A stretch of 64,000 bases of DNA from Lentzea nigeriaca (GCF_016907955.1 NZ_JAFBCX010000001.1:434001-498000); one strand, 5' to 3'; counted from the stretch's first letter, positions 8,564-16,808 are shown. The notes: generated by a model from the letters alone, not told the origin. Numbers and translations are program-made.

Positions 8564-10987
8564 GTGAAGCTGAAGACCGTGCCTGAGACGAATTACAGGA
8601 CAATTCGTTCTCGGCTCACCGGTGTCGTGGTGGTTCCCAGCATCGTCCTTCTGGCCATGTGGGCGCTGTTCTCGTCCTATACGGTGTTCGAAGGCCTGTA
8701 CCTTCAGCTGGTCGCCTCCGGTGTGAAAGAAGCGTCGATTCCCGCTGTCCAGTCGTTCTCGTCGCTGCAGAAGGAACGCGAACTCAGCATGACGAGCCTG
8801 AGCCGGCCCGGCTCCGGCACGTCCGCGTTGATCAAGCAGCAGCAGGAGACCGACAAGGACCTGAGCACGATGAAGGCGGCCTTCACCGAGCTCGCCTCCC
8901 AGGCGCCGAAGGAGGTCGTCGACGGGATCGGCAAGCTCAACGGGCTGCTCGACCAGCTGCCGCAGCAGCGGGCGGCGCTCGAGGCCGGCACCGCGTCGAA
9001 GGCCGAGATCTACCGCTACTACAACAGCGTCCTGGACGCCGGTGCCGCGCTGTTCAACACGCAGGCCCGCATCGTGCCCGACGCCGAGACGGTGCAGGGC
9101 GCGCTGGCCGCCGTCCAGTACTTCCAGGCCGCCGACGCGATGTCGCGGTCCGGTTCCGTCGCGGCAGGAGCGCTGGCGGCGGGGAAGTTCACGCCGGAGG
9201 AGCACCGCGAGTTCGTCTACCTCGTCGGCGCGTACCGGTCGTCGCTCAACTCGATCGAGCCCTACGCCCTGCAGAACGTGCGCGACCACTACAAGACGAT
9301 CACCGGCAGCGCCCAGTGGCAGCAGCTGGTGACCTTCGAGAACCGCCTGCTGCAGAACGCGGAACGGCCCATCGGGGCGTCGGTCGGGCTGGCCGACTGG
9401 GAGACCGCGAGCCGCGCGGTGTCGAACGAGCTGACCGTGCTGGTGCAGGAGCAGTCCAACGGCGCCGTGAACGTCGCGATGTCCAACGGTGAGAGCAAGT
9501 TCACCAGGGTGCTGATCGGCAGTCTGGTCGCCCTCGTCGCGGTGATCGTCGGCATCTACGTCGCCATCCGCATCTCCAGCCGCCTGGTCAACAAGGCGTT
9601 GATCGTCCGCCTGAACGCCCTGAAGAGCGACTCGCTCAAGCTCGCGCACGAACGCCTGCCCGACATCGTCGAGCGGTTGCGCGACGGCAAGCACGTCGAC
9701 GTGGCGCACGAGGTGCCCGCGCTGGACTACGGCAACGACGAGATCGGTCAGGTGGCCGACGCGTTCAACGCCGCGCAGTACACGGCCGTCGCCGCGGCGG
9801 TGAAGGAATCGCAGACCCGTGAAGGCGTCAACCGGGTCTTCCTCGACATCGCCCGCCGCAACCAGGGTCTCGTGCACCGGCAGCTGAAGATCCTCGACAA
9901 GCTGGAGCGCGAGGAGGAGAACCCCGACCACCTCGACGCGTTCTTCCAGCTCGACCACCTCGCCACCCGCGCGCGGCGCAACGCCGAGAACCTGATCATC
10001 CTCACCGGCGAGCAGCCGGGACGGCAGTGGCGCAAGCCGGTGCGCATGCTCGACGTGGTGCGCGCGGCCGTCGCGGAGACCGAGCAGTACGCACGGGTGA
10101 AGGTGAACCCGGTGCCCGAGGTGGCTTTGGCCGGCGCCGCCGTCGCGGACGTCATCCACCTGATCGCCGAACTGGTCGACAACGCGACGTCGTTCTCCTC
10201 GCCGCGTTCACAGGTCGAGGTGCACAGCAGCGAGGTGCCGCAGGGTCTCGTGATCGAGATCGAGGACCACGGTCTCGGCATCAAGCCGGAGGACCGCGAG
10301 CTGCACAACCAGATGCTGGCTGCGCCACCGGACTTCGAGGCCATGCGCCTGCGTGGCGAGTCCCGCCTCGGCCTGTTCGTCGTCGCCCGGCTCGCCGCCC
10401 GCCGCCACATCAGGGTCGAGCTGCGCGACTGCCCGTCCGGCGGCACGATCGCGCTGGTGCTCGTCCCGTCCGAGCTGATCGTCGGCGAGGCGGGCGCGGC
10501 GGAGTCGGCCGAGTCCGTGCAGATGCCGAAGCCGACGTTCCGGCAGCAGACGCTCGCGCAGGCCAACCGGGCCACCCTCCCGCACGCCGAGGACGTGGTG
10601 CTCGACGCGAGGCCCAGCTCGGAGCTGAACGACTTCTGGGCAGGGGCAGGGGGAGGAGTGGGAAACGGCCGGGACTCCCGCCGGGACACCGATCCCGACA
10701 GCGGGAGCATCGGCGGCGTGCTGCCCGCACCCGACCTCCCGGCGGGCCCCTGGCCGGCAAACGACCCAAAGGAAGGTGAGGTGCGGCAGGACACCCGGCC
10801 GGAGCTGCCCCGCCGCCGGCGCCAGCAGCACCTCGTGCCCCAGCTCGCGAACGACGACCACCGGTCCGTGCCCGATCCCGCCGAGTTCCACTCGGAGGAA
10901 CGCGCCGAGCGCACTCGCGACGGCATGTCGGCCTTCCAGCGGGGTACGCGTGATGCTCGTGAGGCGGAGGGCGGTGTGGAGCCGTGA
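8564..10987 (+). CDS. cvnA: Conservon sensor histidine kinase-like protein CvnA
   Basis: The protein (807 residues from this start) has a first membrane segment near the N-terminus, a long extracellular all-helical nitrate/nitrite-sensing-like (NIT) domain, a second membrane segment (in LIGSLVALVAVIVGIYVAI), a HAMP-like linker, a degenerate phospho-acceptor helix region and an HATPase domain with the N-box ELVDNATSFSSP and the G-box EDHGLGI. The C-terminus is a long disordered tail. It heads an operon with CvnB, CvnC and CvnD. In conservons these proteins form a membrane-bound complex resembling eukaryotic G-protein-coupled receptor systems. I chose GTG 8564 because GGAG lies just upstream and a promoter-like pair covers the ATG at 8522; that ATG is the alternative. 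Confidence 0.9.
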   Translation: MKLKTVPETNYRTIRSRLTGVVVVPSIVLLAMWALFSSYTVFEGLYLQLVASGVKEASIPAVQSFSSLQKERELSMTSLSRPGSGTSALIKQQQETDKDLSTMKAAFTELASQAPKEVVDGIGKLNGLLDQLPQQRAALEAGTASKAEIYRYYNSVLDAGAALFNTQARIVPDAETVQGALAAVQYFQAADAMSRSGSVAAGALAAGKFTPEEHREFVYLVGAYRSSLNSIEPYALQNVRDHYKTITGSAQWQQLVTFENRLLQNAERPIGASVGLADWETASRAVSNELTVLVQEQSNGAVNVAMSNGESKFTRVLIGSLVALVAVIVGIYVAIRISSRLVNKALIVRLNALKSDSLKLAHERLPDIVERLRDGKHVDVAHEVPALDYGNDEIGQVADAFNAAQYTAVAAAVKESQTREGVNRVFLDIARRNQGLVHRQLKILDKLEREEENPDHLDAFFQLDHLATRARRNAENLIILTGEQPGRQWRKPVRMLDVVRAAVAETEQYARVKVNPVPEVALAGAAVADVIHLIAELVDNATSFSSPRSQVEVHSSEVPQGLVIEIEDHGLGIKPEDRELHNQMLAAPPDFEAMRLRGESRLGLFVVARLAARRHIRVELRDCPSGGTIALVLVPSELIVGEAGAAESAESVQMPKPTFRQQTLAQANRATLPHAEDVVLDARPSSELNDFWAGAGGGVGNGRDSRRDTDPDSGSIGGVLPAPDLPAGPWPANDPKEGEVRQDTRPELPRRRRQQHLVPQLANDDHRSVPDPAEFHSEERAERTRDGMSAFQRGTRDAREAEGGVEP

Positions 10988-11120
10988 TGACGCCGAGGAA
11001 TTCCGTATGTGCTCGCGATGGCGTGACACCGATGAGCACCGTACGCGCTTGCGACGGCATGTCGGCCTTCCAGCAGGGCGCGTGTATGCCCGCAAGGCCG
11101 ACGGCGCCGTCGAACCGTGA
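10911..11120 (+). repeat. Tandem duplication of the cvnA 3' end
   Basis: The last 77 bp of cvnA (10911-10987) recur in diverged form at 11045-11120, a period of about 134 bp. Both copies contain the coding segment for DGMSAFQ and both end in a CCGTGA stop context. The second copy carries a frameshift: reading through it in two frames restores a tail ending ADGAVEP, which parallels the GGVEP end of cvnA. The 164-bp cvnA-cvnB gap is therefore mostly a remnant of a duplicated cvnA terminus. Confidence 0.7.
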
Positions 11121-11151
11121 CCACACCGACTGACACCGAAAGGGTTATTAC

Positions 11152-11592
11152 GTGGACGACGACCTGACCGGCGGGCACCCCGAGCTCAACTGGTTGCTGG
11201 ACGACCTCGTCGCCAGAGTGGTCGGCGCGCGGCACGCGGTGGTGCTCTCCGCGGACGGCCTGCTGCTCGCCCGTTCTCCCGAACTGTCCAAAGACGACTC
11301 CGACCACCTTTCCGCGATGGCGTCGGCCTTCCAGAGCCTCGCCCGCGGCACCGGACGGCATTTCGGCGGCGGGCAGGTCCGCCAGACCATCGTCGAGATG
11401 GAGCGCGCCCACCTCTTCGTCACGGCGGCGGGGCAGGGCGCCTGTCTCGCGGTCGTCGGTGACGAGGACGCCGACATGGGCATGATCGCCTACGAGATGA
11501 ACATGCTCGTGAAGCGCGTGGGCAGCTACCTGTCGACAGCGCCTCGAACACTCGCCTCGCCGCGGCTCCCCAACGCGCTCGGACTCTCATGA
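11152..11592 (+). CDS. cvnB: Conservon roadblock/LC7 protein CvnB
   Basis: This 146-residue protein is a roadblock/LC7 domain over almost its full length (segments ARHAVVLSADGLLLA and LFVTAAGQGACLAVVG are typical). Roadblock proteins in conservons act like regulators of the partner small GTPase. The start is GTG at 11152 after AAAGGG. Its stop overlaps the CvnC start by 4 bp. Family length and gene order match well-known Streptomyces conservons. Confidence 0.93.
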   Translation: MDDDLTGGHPELNWLLDDLVARVVGARHAVVLSADGLLLARSPELSKDDSDHLSAMASAFQSLARGTGRHFGGGQVRQTIVEMERAHLFVTAAGQGACLAVVGDEDADMGMIAYEMNMLVKRVGSYLSTAPRTLASPRLPNALGLS

Positions 11593-11963
11593 GCACCCGG
11601 TCGTCGGACTGGTGGTACGACGAGGCGGCGGGCCCGCTGGTCCGCCCCTACGCCCTGGTGAGCGGCAGGACCAGGCCCACGTGGGGCCGGTTGGACCTCG
11701 CGACCCAGGTGCGGTCGATCCGCACGTCGACCGATCCCAGCTCGCTGTCCGTGGAGCACCAGGAGATCATCAGACTGTGCCGCACGCCGCTGTCCGTGGC
11801 GGAGGTCGCCGCGTACCTGCACGCACCGCTCGTGGTGGCGAAGGTGCTGCTGAGCGACCTGATCCAGCGCGGTGACGTCATCACCAGCGATCCGTCGCGC
11901 CTGGCGACAGGGCCGGACCTGAACCTACTGCAGAAGGTGCTCGATGGTGTCCGTGCGATCTGA
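11589..11963 (+). CDS. cvnC: Conservon DUF742 protein CvnC
   Basis: This 124-residue DUF742 protein has the family opening with a Trp pair followed by GPLVRPYALVSGRT and a winged-helix-like middle part (PLSVAEVAAYLHAPLVVAKVLLSD). In conservons it accompanies CvnA, CvnB and CvnD; its fold suggests a protein-interaction or DNA-binding-like module, but no enzymatic role is known. It is coupled upstream to cvnB by ATGA and overlaps the start of cvnD by 20 bp. Confidence 0.93.
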   Translation: MSTRSSDWWYDEAAGPLVRPYALVSGRTRPTWGRLDLATQVRSIRTSTDPSSLSVEHQEIIRLCRTPLSVAEVAAYLHAPLVVAKVLLSDLIQRGDVITSDPSRLATGPDLNLLQKVLDGVRAI

Positions 11964-12540
11964 GCAGAGAGAAGAACTGCTCGTCCCCTCCTCCGTGAAG
12001 ATCGTGGTGGCGGGCGGGTTCGGCGTCGGCAAGACGACGTTCGTCGGCGCGGTCAGCGAGATCACGCCGCTGCGCACGGAGGAACTGCTCACCGAGGCCG
12101 GTACGGAGATCGACGACCTGGCCGGCGTCGAGGGCAAGAACACGACGACGGTCGCGCTCGACTTCGGCCGCATCACGATCAACCCCGAGGTCGTGCTGTA
12201 CCTCTTCGGAACGCCGGGCCAGGACCGCTTCTGGTTCATGTGGGACGAGCTGTCGTACGGCGCCATCGGCGCGGTCGTCCTCGTCGACACCCGCAGGCTG
12301 GACAGCGGTTTCGGGGCGATCGACTTCTTCGAGCGCCGCGGAATCCCTTTCCTGGTGGCGGTGAACTGCTTCGAGGGCAGCCACTCCTACACCGAACAGG
12401 AGCTGCGGCACGCGCTCGACGTCACCGACAACGTGCCGTTGGTGCTGTGCGACGCGCGGGACCGCGAGTCCTGCAAGGCGGTGCTGGCCGGCGTGATCGA
12501 GCATGCGATGAGCAAGCTCGACCACGCCGCAATGGCCTAG
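11944..12540 (+). CDS. cvnD: Conservon GTP-binding protein CvnD
   Basis: This 198-residue small GTPase-like protein has the P-loop GGFGVGKTTF (residues about 24-33), the switch-like region VEGKNTTTVALDFG, and a G3 motif in FGTPGQDRFW. The guanine-specificity loop is VNCFEG, a form seen in this actinobacterial family rather than the canonical NKxD. It is expected to cycle nucleotides under control of CvnB and CvnA at the membrane. It ends the conservon; the stop overlaps by 4 bp the stop of the convergent tryptophanase-like gene. No CvnE or CvnF P450 follows. Confidence 0.93.
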   Translation: MVSVRSEQREELLVPSSVKIVVAGGFGVGKTTFVGAVSEITPLRTEELLTEAGTEIDDLAGVEGKNTTTVALDFGRITINPEVVLYLFGTPGQDRFWFMWDELSYGAIGAVVLVDTRRLDSGFGAIDFFERRGIPFLVAVNCFEGSHSYTEQELRHALDVTDNVPLVLCDARDRESCKAVLAGVIEHAMSKLDHAAMA

Positions 12541-13895
12541 CGCACCTGTTCCAAACGGCAGCGGAACGGTCGCAGCATGGCGGGTGCCTCGGTGAGCCGG
12601 TAACCGGGCACCTGCTCCGGGTTCTTGGCGATCCCCGCGAGCGTCTCGGCCACGTACTCCAGGTGGCTGCGCGTGTAGACGCGTCGCGGGATCGCCAGGC
12701 GCACCAGCTCGAACGGTGCCGGCGTGATCAGTTCACCCGACTCGTCGATCTCGCCGAGGTAGAGCGAACCGAGTTCGGCACACCGGATTCCGCCCGCGAG
12801 GTACAGCTCTGACGCGAGTGCGTGGCCGGTGAACCGGTGTGGCGGGATGTGCGGCAACAGCTTGCCCGCGTTGAGGTACACCGCGTGCACACCCGTCGGC
12901 TGCACACTGTCCACACCGGCCTGACGCGCGCACTCGGCGAGGTAGGCGGTGGCGTCGGCCCGCTCGCGCAGGTACAGCGGGTCGGTGACCTCCATCAGGC
13001 CCTGTGCGCACATGTCGAGGTCACGACCGGAAAGCCCGCCGTAGGTGCGGAATCCTTCGGTGGCGATCAGCAGGAGCTCGCACTTCTTGGCCAGCTCCTG
13101 GTCGTTGAGCGCCAGCAACCCTCCGATGTGGACGATGCCGTCCTTCTTCAGGCTGGCCACGCAGCCGTCGGCGAGCCGGAACGCGAGCTTCGCGACGTCG
13201 CGCGGGCTGTGGCCGCGGTACTTCTCCTCCCGCTGTGTCACGAGCCAGGCGTTCTCGGCGAACCTGGCGGCGTCGAGGATGAACGGCACCCCGTGGCGGC
13301 GGCACAACGCGCTGGCGGCCTCGATGTTCGCCATCGAGACCGGTTGCCCGCCACCGCCGTTGTTGGTGATCGTCATGAGCACCAGGCCCACGTCGTCGGG
13401 CCCGGTGAGCGCCTCTTCGAGTGCGACGAGGTCGATGTCGCCCTTGAACGGTTCGTCGCTGTCGAGGTCCTTCGCCCGCGGGCACGGCAGGTCCCGCACG
13501 ACGCCGCCCGCCAGCTCCACGTTGGCGCGCGTCGTGTCGAAGTGCGTGTTGCTGATGGAGATCTGGCCGGGCTTCAGCAGCGCGCTGAACAGGATCCGTT
13601 CCGCGGCACGGCCCTGGTGGACCGGGAAGATGTACTCGTACCCGGTCAGCTCCTCGGCCACCGCGCGGAACCGGGAGAACGACCGCGCGCCCGCGTACGT
13701 CTCGTCGCCGCGCATGCCGGCCGCCTGCTGCTCGGCGGACAGGGCGCCGGTGCCGGAGTCGCTCAGCAGGTCGATCGTGACGTCGTCCGCGGTGAGGTTG
13801 AACTGGTTGTAGCCGCCCTCGGCGTACCGGCGTTCGCGGTAGTCGCGGGTGGTGATGGGAATCGGTTCGACGACCTTGATCCGGTAGGGCTCCAC
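12537..13895 (-). CDS. Tryptophanase-like PLP beta-eliminating lyase
   Basis: This 452-residue enzyme belongs to the tryptophanase/tyrosine phenol-lyase family. The PLP-binding lysine region is DGCVASLKKDGIVHIGG (K250-K251), and LDAARFAENAW holds the residues that contact the cofactor ring. The C-terminal line AELGSLYLGEIDESGEL is closer to tryptophanase than to tyrosine phenol-lyase. It lies 13 bp downstream of an aromatic prenyltransferase gene. Streptomyces pairs of this kind convert prenylated tryptophan to prenylated indole, so I infer release of indole, pyruvate and ammonia from a prenylated tryptophan. Start is GTG at 13895. Confidence 0.85.
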   Translation of the reverse strand: MEPYRIKVVEPIPITTRDYRERRYAEGGYNQFNLTADDVTIDLLSDSGTGALSAEQQAAGMRGDETYAGARSFSRFRAVAEELTGYEYIFPVHQGRAAERILFSALLKPGQISISNTHFDTTRANVELAGGVVRDLPCPRAKDLDSDEPFKGDIDLVALEEALTGPDDVGLVLMTITNNGGGGQPVSMANIEAASALCRRHGVPFILDAARFAENAWLVTQREEKYRGHSPRDVAKLAFRLADGCVASLKKDGIVHIGGLLALNDQELAKKCELLLIATEGFRTYGGLSGRDLDMCAQGLMEVTDPLYLRERADATAYLAECARQAGVDSVQPTGVHAVYLNAGKLLPHIPPHRFTGHALASELYLAGGIRCAELGSLYLGEIDESGELITPAPFELVRLAIPRRVYTRSHLEYVAETLAGIAKNPEQVPGYRLTEAPAMLRPFRCRLEQVR

Positions 13896-13908
13896 GGACT
13901 TGCCTTTC

Positions 13909-15003
13909 TCAGAGCGACATTGCTTTGGTGCGCGGGGGCGTCACGTCGTACGCCTCGGACGACAGGTAGACCGTCACGCCGGGTCTGGGCGGGCCCAGCC
14001 GCAGCGAGACGTGGGCGATCAGCCCGACGCCGTCGGCGAGCGGTCTGCGGACCATGCCGGCCAGCCCCATGACGAACGGCGCGGTGTCCAGCCCGCACCT
14101 CGCCATGATCGCGAGGACGCGCTCACACGCCTCCAGGTCGTCCCGCACGTAGTCCCGCACGGGGATGTAGAGCGAGTAGCCGCTCGGCCGGTCGGTGTCG
14201 CCGGACATGAACGTGTAGCTGGACATCAGCGGCCGCCGGTCGAACGGTCCGGTGCCGCCACCGGCCAGTGCGACCACGTCCGCCAGGAGCTCGGGGTCGA
14301 CGCCGGGCGCCGCGGCGGCCGCGCGCATCACGTCCGGTATCTCGGCGGCGTCGTGCGACACGTAGGTCTTCACCCGCGCGCGCTCGGAGTCCATCAGGTC
14401 GAGGGCGAAGAACGAGAACCGGTCGAGCCCCTCGCGCCGCAACGCGTGGTCGGCCACCGTCGGATAGGCGGCGCCGAGCCCGAGCCGCCGCAGCGCCTCG
14501 CTGACCAGCGAGGTCGCGCTCTCACGGCCACGTACCTCGGGGTTGAGGTAGACCTTGATCGCGGGTGCCGCGTCCCGGTGGACGATCAGCGAGTACCAGA
14601 ACGCGAACGCTCCCTGCGGGTCCTCCGGCAGGAACAGGTCGCGCACCGCGTCGAACCGCCGCAGGTCGAGCTGGTGCTCGGCGGTCAGCCGGTCGAGCAC
14701 GCCGAGCGCCGCGGCGAGGTTCGTGCGCGGGTCGGGTTCCTCGGCGAGCGACTCGACGATCATGCGGACGGCGGGCGGTTCGTTTTGAGCCAAAGCCACC
14801 GAGAATTCCACAGGCGTGTGGTCGTCGGCGACGAAAGACGGCCAGTGTGGAACTGCGGTGAGCGGCCGCCGACAGCCGGGGCCCAGCGCCTCGGCCAGCA
14901 GCTTCATCGATCTCTCTGCGGAATCAGTTAATCCGACCGCGCGGAGCAGGGTCTGCAGTTGCGCAACGGCGAAATCGCGTATTGAGACATCGGGCACGCT
15001 CAA
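13909..15003 (-). CDS. DMATS-type indole (tryptophan) prenyltransferase
   Basis: This 364-residue soluble protein has the length and pattern of bacterial ABBA-fold DMATS-type aromatic prenyltransferases, with the Arg/Lys and Tyr residues that bind the diphosphate spread over the strands (for example AIKVYLNPEVRG, SGYSLYIPVRDYV, IAHVSLRLG). Tryptophan C6 and C5 prenyltransferases of Streptomyces sit beside tryptophanase genes as here. The substrate pair L-Trp and dimethylallyl diphosphate is inferred from the neighbour. The TTG start at 15003 has AGGAGAG 7 bp upstream, a better site than the GTG at 14997. The position of prenylation cannot be read. Confidence 0.82.
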   Translation of the reverse strand: MSVPDVSIRDFAVAQLQTLLRAVGLTDSAERSMKLLAEALGPGCRRPLTAVPHWPSFVADDHTPVEFSVALAQNEPPAVRMIVESLAEEPDPRTNLAAALGVLDRLTAEHQLDLRRFDAVRDLFLPEDPQGAFAFWYSLIVHRDAAPAIKVYLNPEVRGRESATSLVSEALRRLGLGAAYPTVADHALRREGLDRFSFFALDLMDSERARVKTYVSHDAAEIPDVMRAAAAAPGVDPELLADVVALAGGGTGPFDRRPLMSSYTFMSGDTDRPSGYSLYIPVRDYVRDDLEACERVLAIMARCGLDTAPFVMGLAGMVRRPLADGVGLIAHVSLRLGPPRPGVTVYLSSEAYDVTPPRTKAMSL

Positions 15004-15221
15004 GATGGGCTCTCCTGATCGGCCAGTAATCGTGGGCAGGGTGCAATCCGGTTGGGGTGGAATGGCGACATGAATTCTCTCAACCAGCTACATGGCCTGG
15101 TCAAGGGCCAGTGGGGTAGCGTGCGGCACTCTGGCCTGTGATGAAGATTGCACTGCACGGCCTATTGACTGAGACCGAATTCGATGATGAGTGAGACATT
15201 CCGGGGGTTGTGAATGGTGGC

Positions 15222-15254
15222 CTAACGTGCGCAATTGCGCGATTGCCCGCACGT
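15222..15254. promoter_or_regulatory. Nested palindromes in the prenyltransferase/peptide intergenic region
   Basis: GCGCAATTGCGC (15229-15240) is a perfect 12-bp palindrome. ACGTGCG at 15225-15231 and CGCACGT at 15248-15254 form an outer inverted repeat around it. The region lies about 220 bp upstream of the prenyltransferase start in a locally AT-richer stretch (15060-15340). A regulator-binding site is likely; which regulator is unknown. The rest of 15004-15643 holds no gene that I can support. Confidence 0.45.
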
Positions 15255-15544
15255 GTGCTAGAGAACCGGTTGTTGTAGTTTCAACCACTGCTTATTGTGT
15301 GCCAAATGAGTTTGTGGTAGGGCGTGTCGTTCGAATCCGGCTCCGCGGTGCGAACCTGTGTGGCCCTCAATTTCCGGCCGCCGGTCGTTCTCGGGGCGGT
15401 GCGGTTGTCTCCGCCGGGTCGACCATCCCGATGGCGGACGCCGCCGGCTCGTCGTGCGGACGAGCAAAGCCTCGTCCTGCCCGGTGGGCGTCTTCTTCCG
15501 GTACGGGAGGGTGGCACGGTGATCCGCCGAACGGGGCAGCGCGA

Positions 15545-15574
15545 GTCCGAGGGTGTCCGAGAACGTCCGACTCG
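15545..15574 (+). promoter_or_regulatory. Three GTCCGA direct repeats with exact 10-bp period
   Basis: GTCCGA starts at 15545, 15555 and 15565, each followed by four other bases. Direct hexamer or heptamer repeats at about one helical turn are typical of SARP-type binding sites (usual period 11 bp). They lie about 75-100 bp upstream of the cysteine-rich peptide gene of locus A, where an activator would bind. The 14-bp string CGACTCGGCTTCCG that begins in the third repeat recurs at 48019-48032 in locus B. Confidence 0.5.
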
Positions 15575-15617
15575 GCTTCCGTTCCCGGTCGCGGCCAGCC
15601 AGCGTGGGCGGCGTCCA

Positions 15618-15629
15618 AGTTGATCAACT
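15618..15629. promoter_or_regulatory. Palindrome overlapping the leader of the peptide gene
   Basis: AGTTGATCAACT is a perfect 12-bp palindrome directly in front of the GGGAGGAG ribosome site of the locus A peptide gene. Binding of a regulator or RNA folding here would block translation. A related arm sequence (CAGTTGAT) occurs in the operator-like repeat upstream of the beta-lactamase gene at 55946-55966. Confidence 0.4.
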
Positions 15630-15643
15630 GGGAGGAGCGGACC

Positions 15644-15805
15644 ATGAAGCGTTTCGCACAGCTGGCCGGTGAGAAGCTCGTCGGACTGGTGCTGCCGAAG
15701 GTCGATGCCGGTGCCTGCGTGCCGGAACACGGGCAGTGTTGCAAGAGGGGCTACCGCTTCAACTGCAACGGCATCTGCTCGTCGGCCAGCAGCAGCTGCC
15801 ACTGA
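15644..15805 (+). CDS. Cysteine-rich precursor peptide, locus A
   Basis: This 53-residue peptide starts at ATG 15644 behind GGGAGGAG. Residues 1-24 form a leader without a classical hydrophobic signal core but with a helix-like part EKLVGLVLPKVDAGA. The C-terminal 29 residues hold six cysteines spaced C-x6-C-C-x7-C-x3-C-x6-C plus Ser/Asn/Gly. The leader ends in AGA directly before the first Cys, which satisfies the small-x-small rule of type I signal peptidases. The locus B peptide has a recognisably similar leader (DKLLGLFVAKAEVGAA). The gene is followed by MauE-thioredoxin, ABC exporter and signal peptidase genes. I infer an exported disulfide-rich peptide; target and activity are unknown. 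Confidence 0.8.
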   Translation: MKRFAQLAGEKLVGLVLPKVDAGACVPEHGQCCKRGYRFNCNGICSSASSSCH

Positions 15806-15869
15806 CGTGCCGAGGGTGCCGGCGGGACTTTCCCGCCGGCACCCGCGCATCCGTTGGGGGAGGCCAGAA

Positions 15870-16808
15870 ATGCTCGACCTGTTCGCTCGCGTGGTGCTCG
15901 CCGCTGTCTTTCTCGCGGCGGTCGCCGGCAAAGTCCGCACCCGGCAGGGGTTTGCCGAGTTCCGCGACTCCATCGCCGCTCTCGCGCCGTGGCTGCCTGC
16001 CCGGCCGCTCGCTCTCGTGGTCCTCACCGGTGAGGCGCTTGCCGTTGTGCTGCTGGCGATTCCCGGCACAAGTCTCGGCTACGCGCTCGCCGTCGCGTTG
16101 CTGGCGGCGTTCTGCGGCGGGATCGTTCTCGCGATCCGTAGCGCGAAGTCCGTGCGCTGCAAGTGTTTCGGTGCGGGCGGGGACGTCCTCGGACCCAAGC
16201 ACCTCGTGCGCAACGCGGCGCTGATCGCCGTCGCCCTCGTCGGCGCGTTCGTGACGCCACCAGCATCCTGGGAGGAACCGATGACCCTGCTCACGATCGC
16301 CGTCGTCCTGCTCGCCGTCGTGGTCGCGGTGCACGTGCTGTTCACGTTCGGCCTGGTGGCGAGGGTTCGTGAGCTGCAGGAGCGGTCGGGGCCGCCGCGC
16401 AACCAGAACCTGCCGCAGCCCGGCACGGTGATCCCGTCGTTCTCGGTCACCGACACCGACGGGATGTCGTTCACCGAGGCCGACCTCGACGGTCCGGTGC
16501 AGGTCGGGTTCTTCTCGGTCGGCTGCGGGCCGTGCCGTTCGCTCACCGACGCGCTGCTGGCCGACCCGCCCGCAGCCCGGTTCGTGTCCGTTGTGGACGG
16601 TGACCCGACCGATCCCGAGGCCACCGCCCGGCTCGTGGAGAAGGTCAGCGCGCTGGGACGGGTCGCGGTCATCGGTGCGGACGACCCCGTGTTGTCGGCG
16701 TTCGGCGTCATGGCGTACCCGACCCTGCTGCACACGCACGGCGGGGTGGTGACCGCGTCGGGCATCAAGCTGAGCGACTTCGCCGGCGTTCCGGCGCCGG
16801 TGGCATGA
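15870..16808 (+). CDS. MauE/DoxX-like and thioredoxin-like fusion protein
   Basis: This 312-residue membrane protein joins two parts. Residues 1-130 form a four-helix MauE/DoxX-like domain with a CxC pair in RCKCFG (C97, C99). Residues 137-312 hold another membrane helix and a thioredoxin-like domain with the active site CGPC (C219, C222) and a cis-Pro segment MAYPTLL. MauE and MauD of methylamine dehydrogenase biogenesis have the same two parts and form disulfides in the small subunit. In locus B the two parts are separate genes. Start ATG 15870 follows GGGGGAGG by about 6 bp. An internal ATG at 16281 has its own ribosome site. It ends with a 4-bp overlap to the ABC gene. Confidence 0.82.
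   Translation: MLDLFARVVLAAVFLAAVAGKVRTRQGFAEFRDSIAALAPWLPARPLALVVLTGEALAVVLLAIPGTSLGYALAVALLAAFCGGIVLAIRSAKSVRCKCFGAGGDVLGPKHLVRNAALIAVALVGAFVTPPASWEEPMTLLTIAVVLLAVVVAVHVLFTFGLVARVRELQERSGPPRNQNLPQPGTVIPSFSVTDTDGMSFTEADLDGPVQVGFFSVGCGPCRSLTDALLADPPAARFVSVVDGDPTDPEATARLVEKVSALGRVAVIGADDPVLSAFGVMAYPTLLHTHGGVVTASGIKLSDFAGVPAPVA
16270..16283 (+). promoter_or_regulatory. Internal ribosome site and start inside the fusion gene
   Basis: GGGAGGAA (16270-16277) precedes ATG 16281 by 3 bp (5 bp from GGAGG) exactly where the thioredoxin part begins. The protein segment MTLLTIAVVLLAVV aligns with the true N-terminus of the separate thioredoxin gene of locus B (MSVLTAAVVVVGIL). A second, shorter product may therefore be made, or the fusion is recent and kept the old signal. 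Confidence 0.5.

Noticed and set aside
15320..15360. tRNA T-loop-like string GTTCGAATCC
   Set aside because: The bases on both sides do not form a T stem and no acceptor, D or anticodon arms fit around it.
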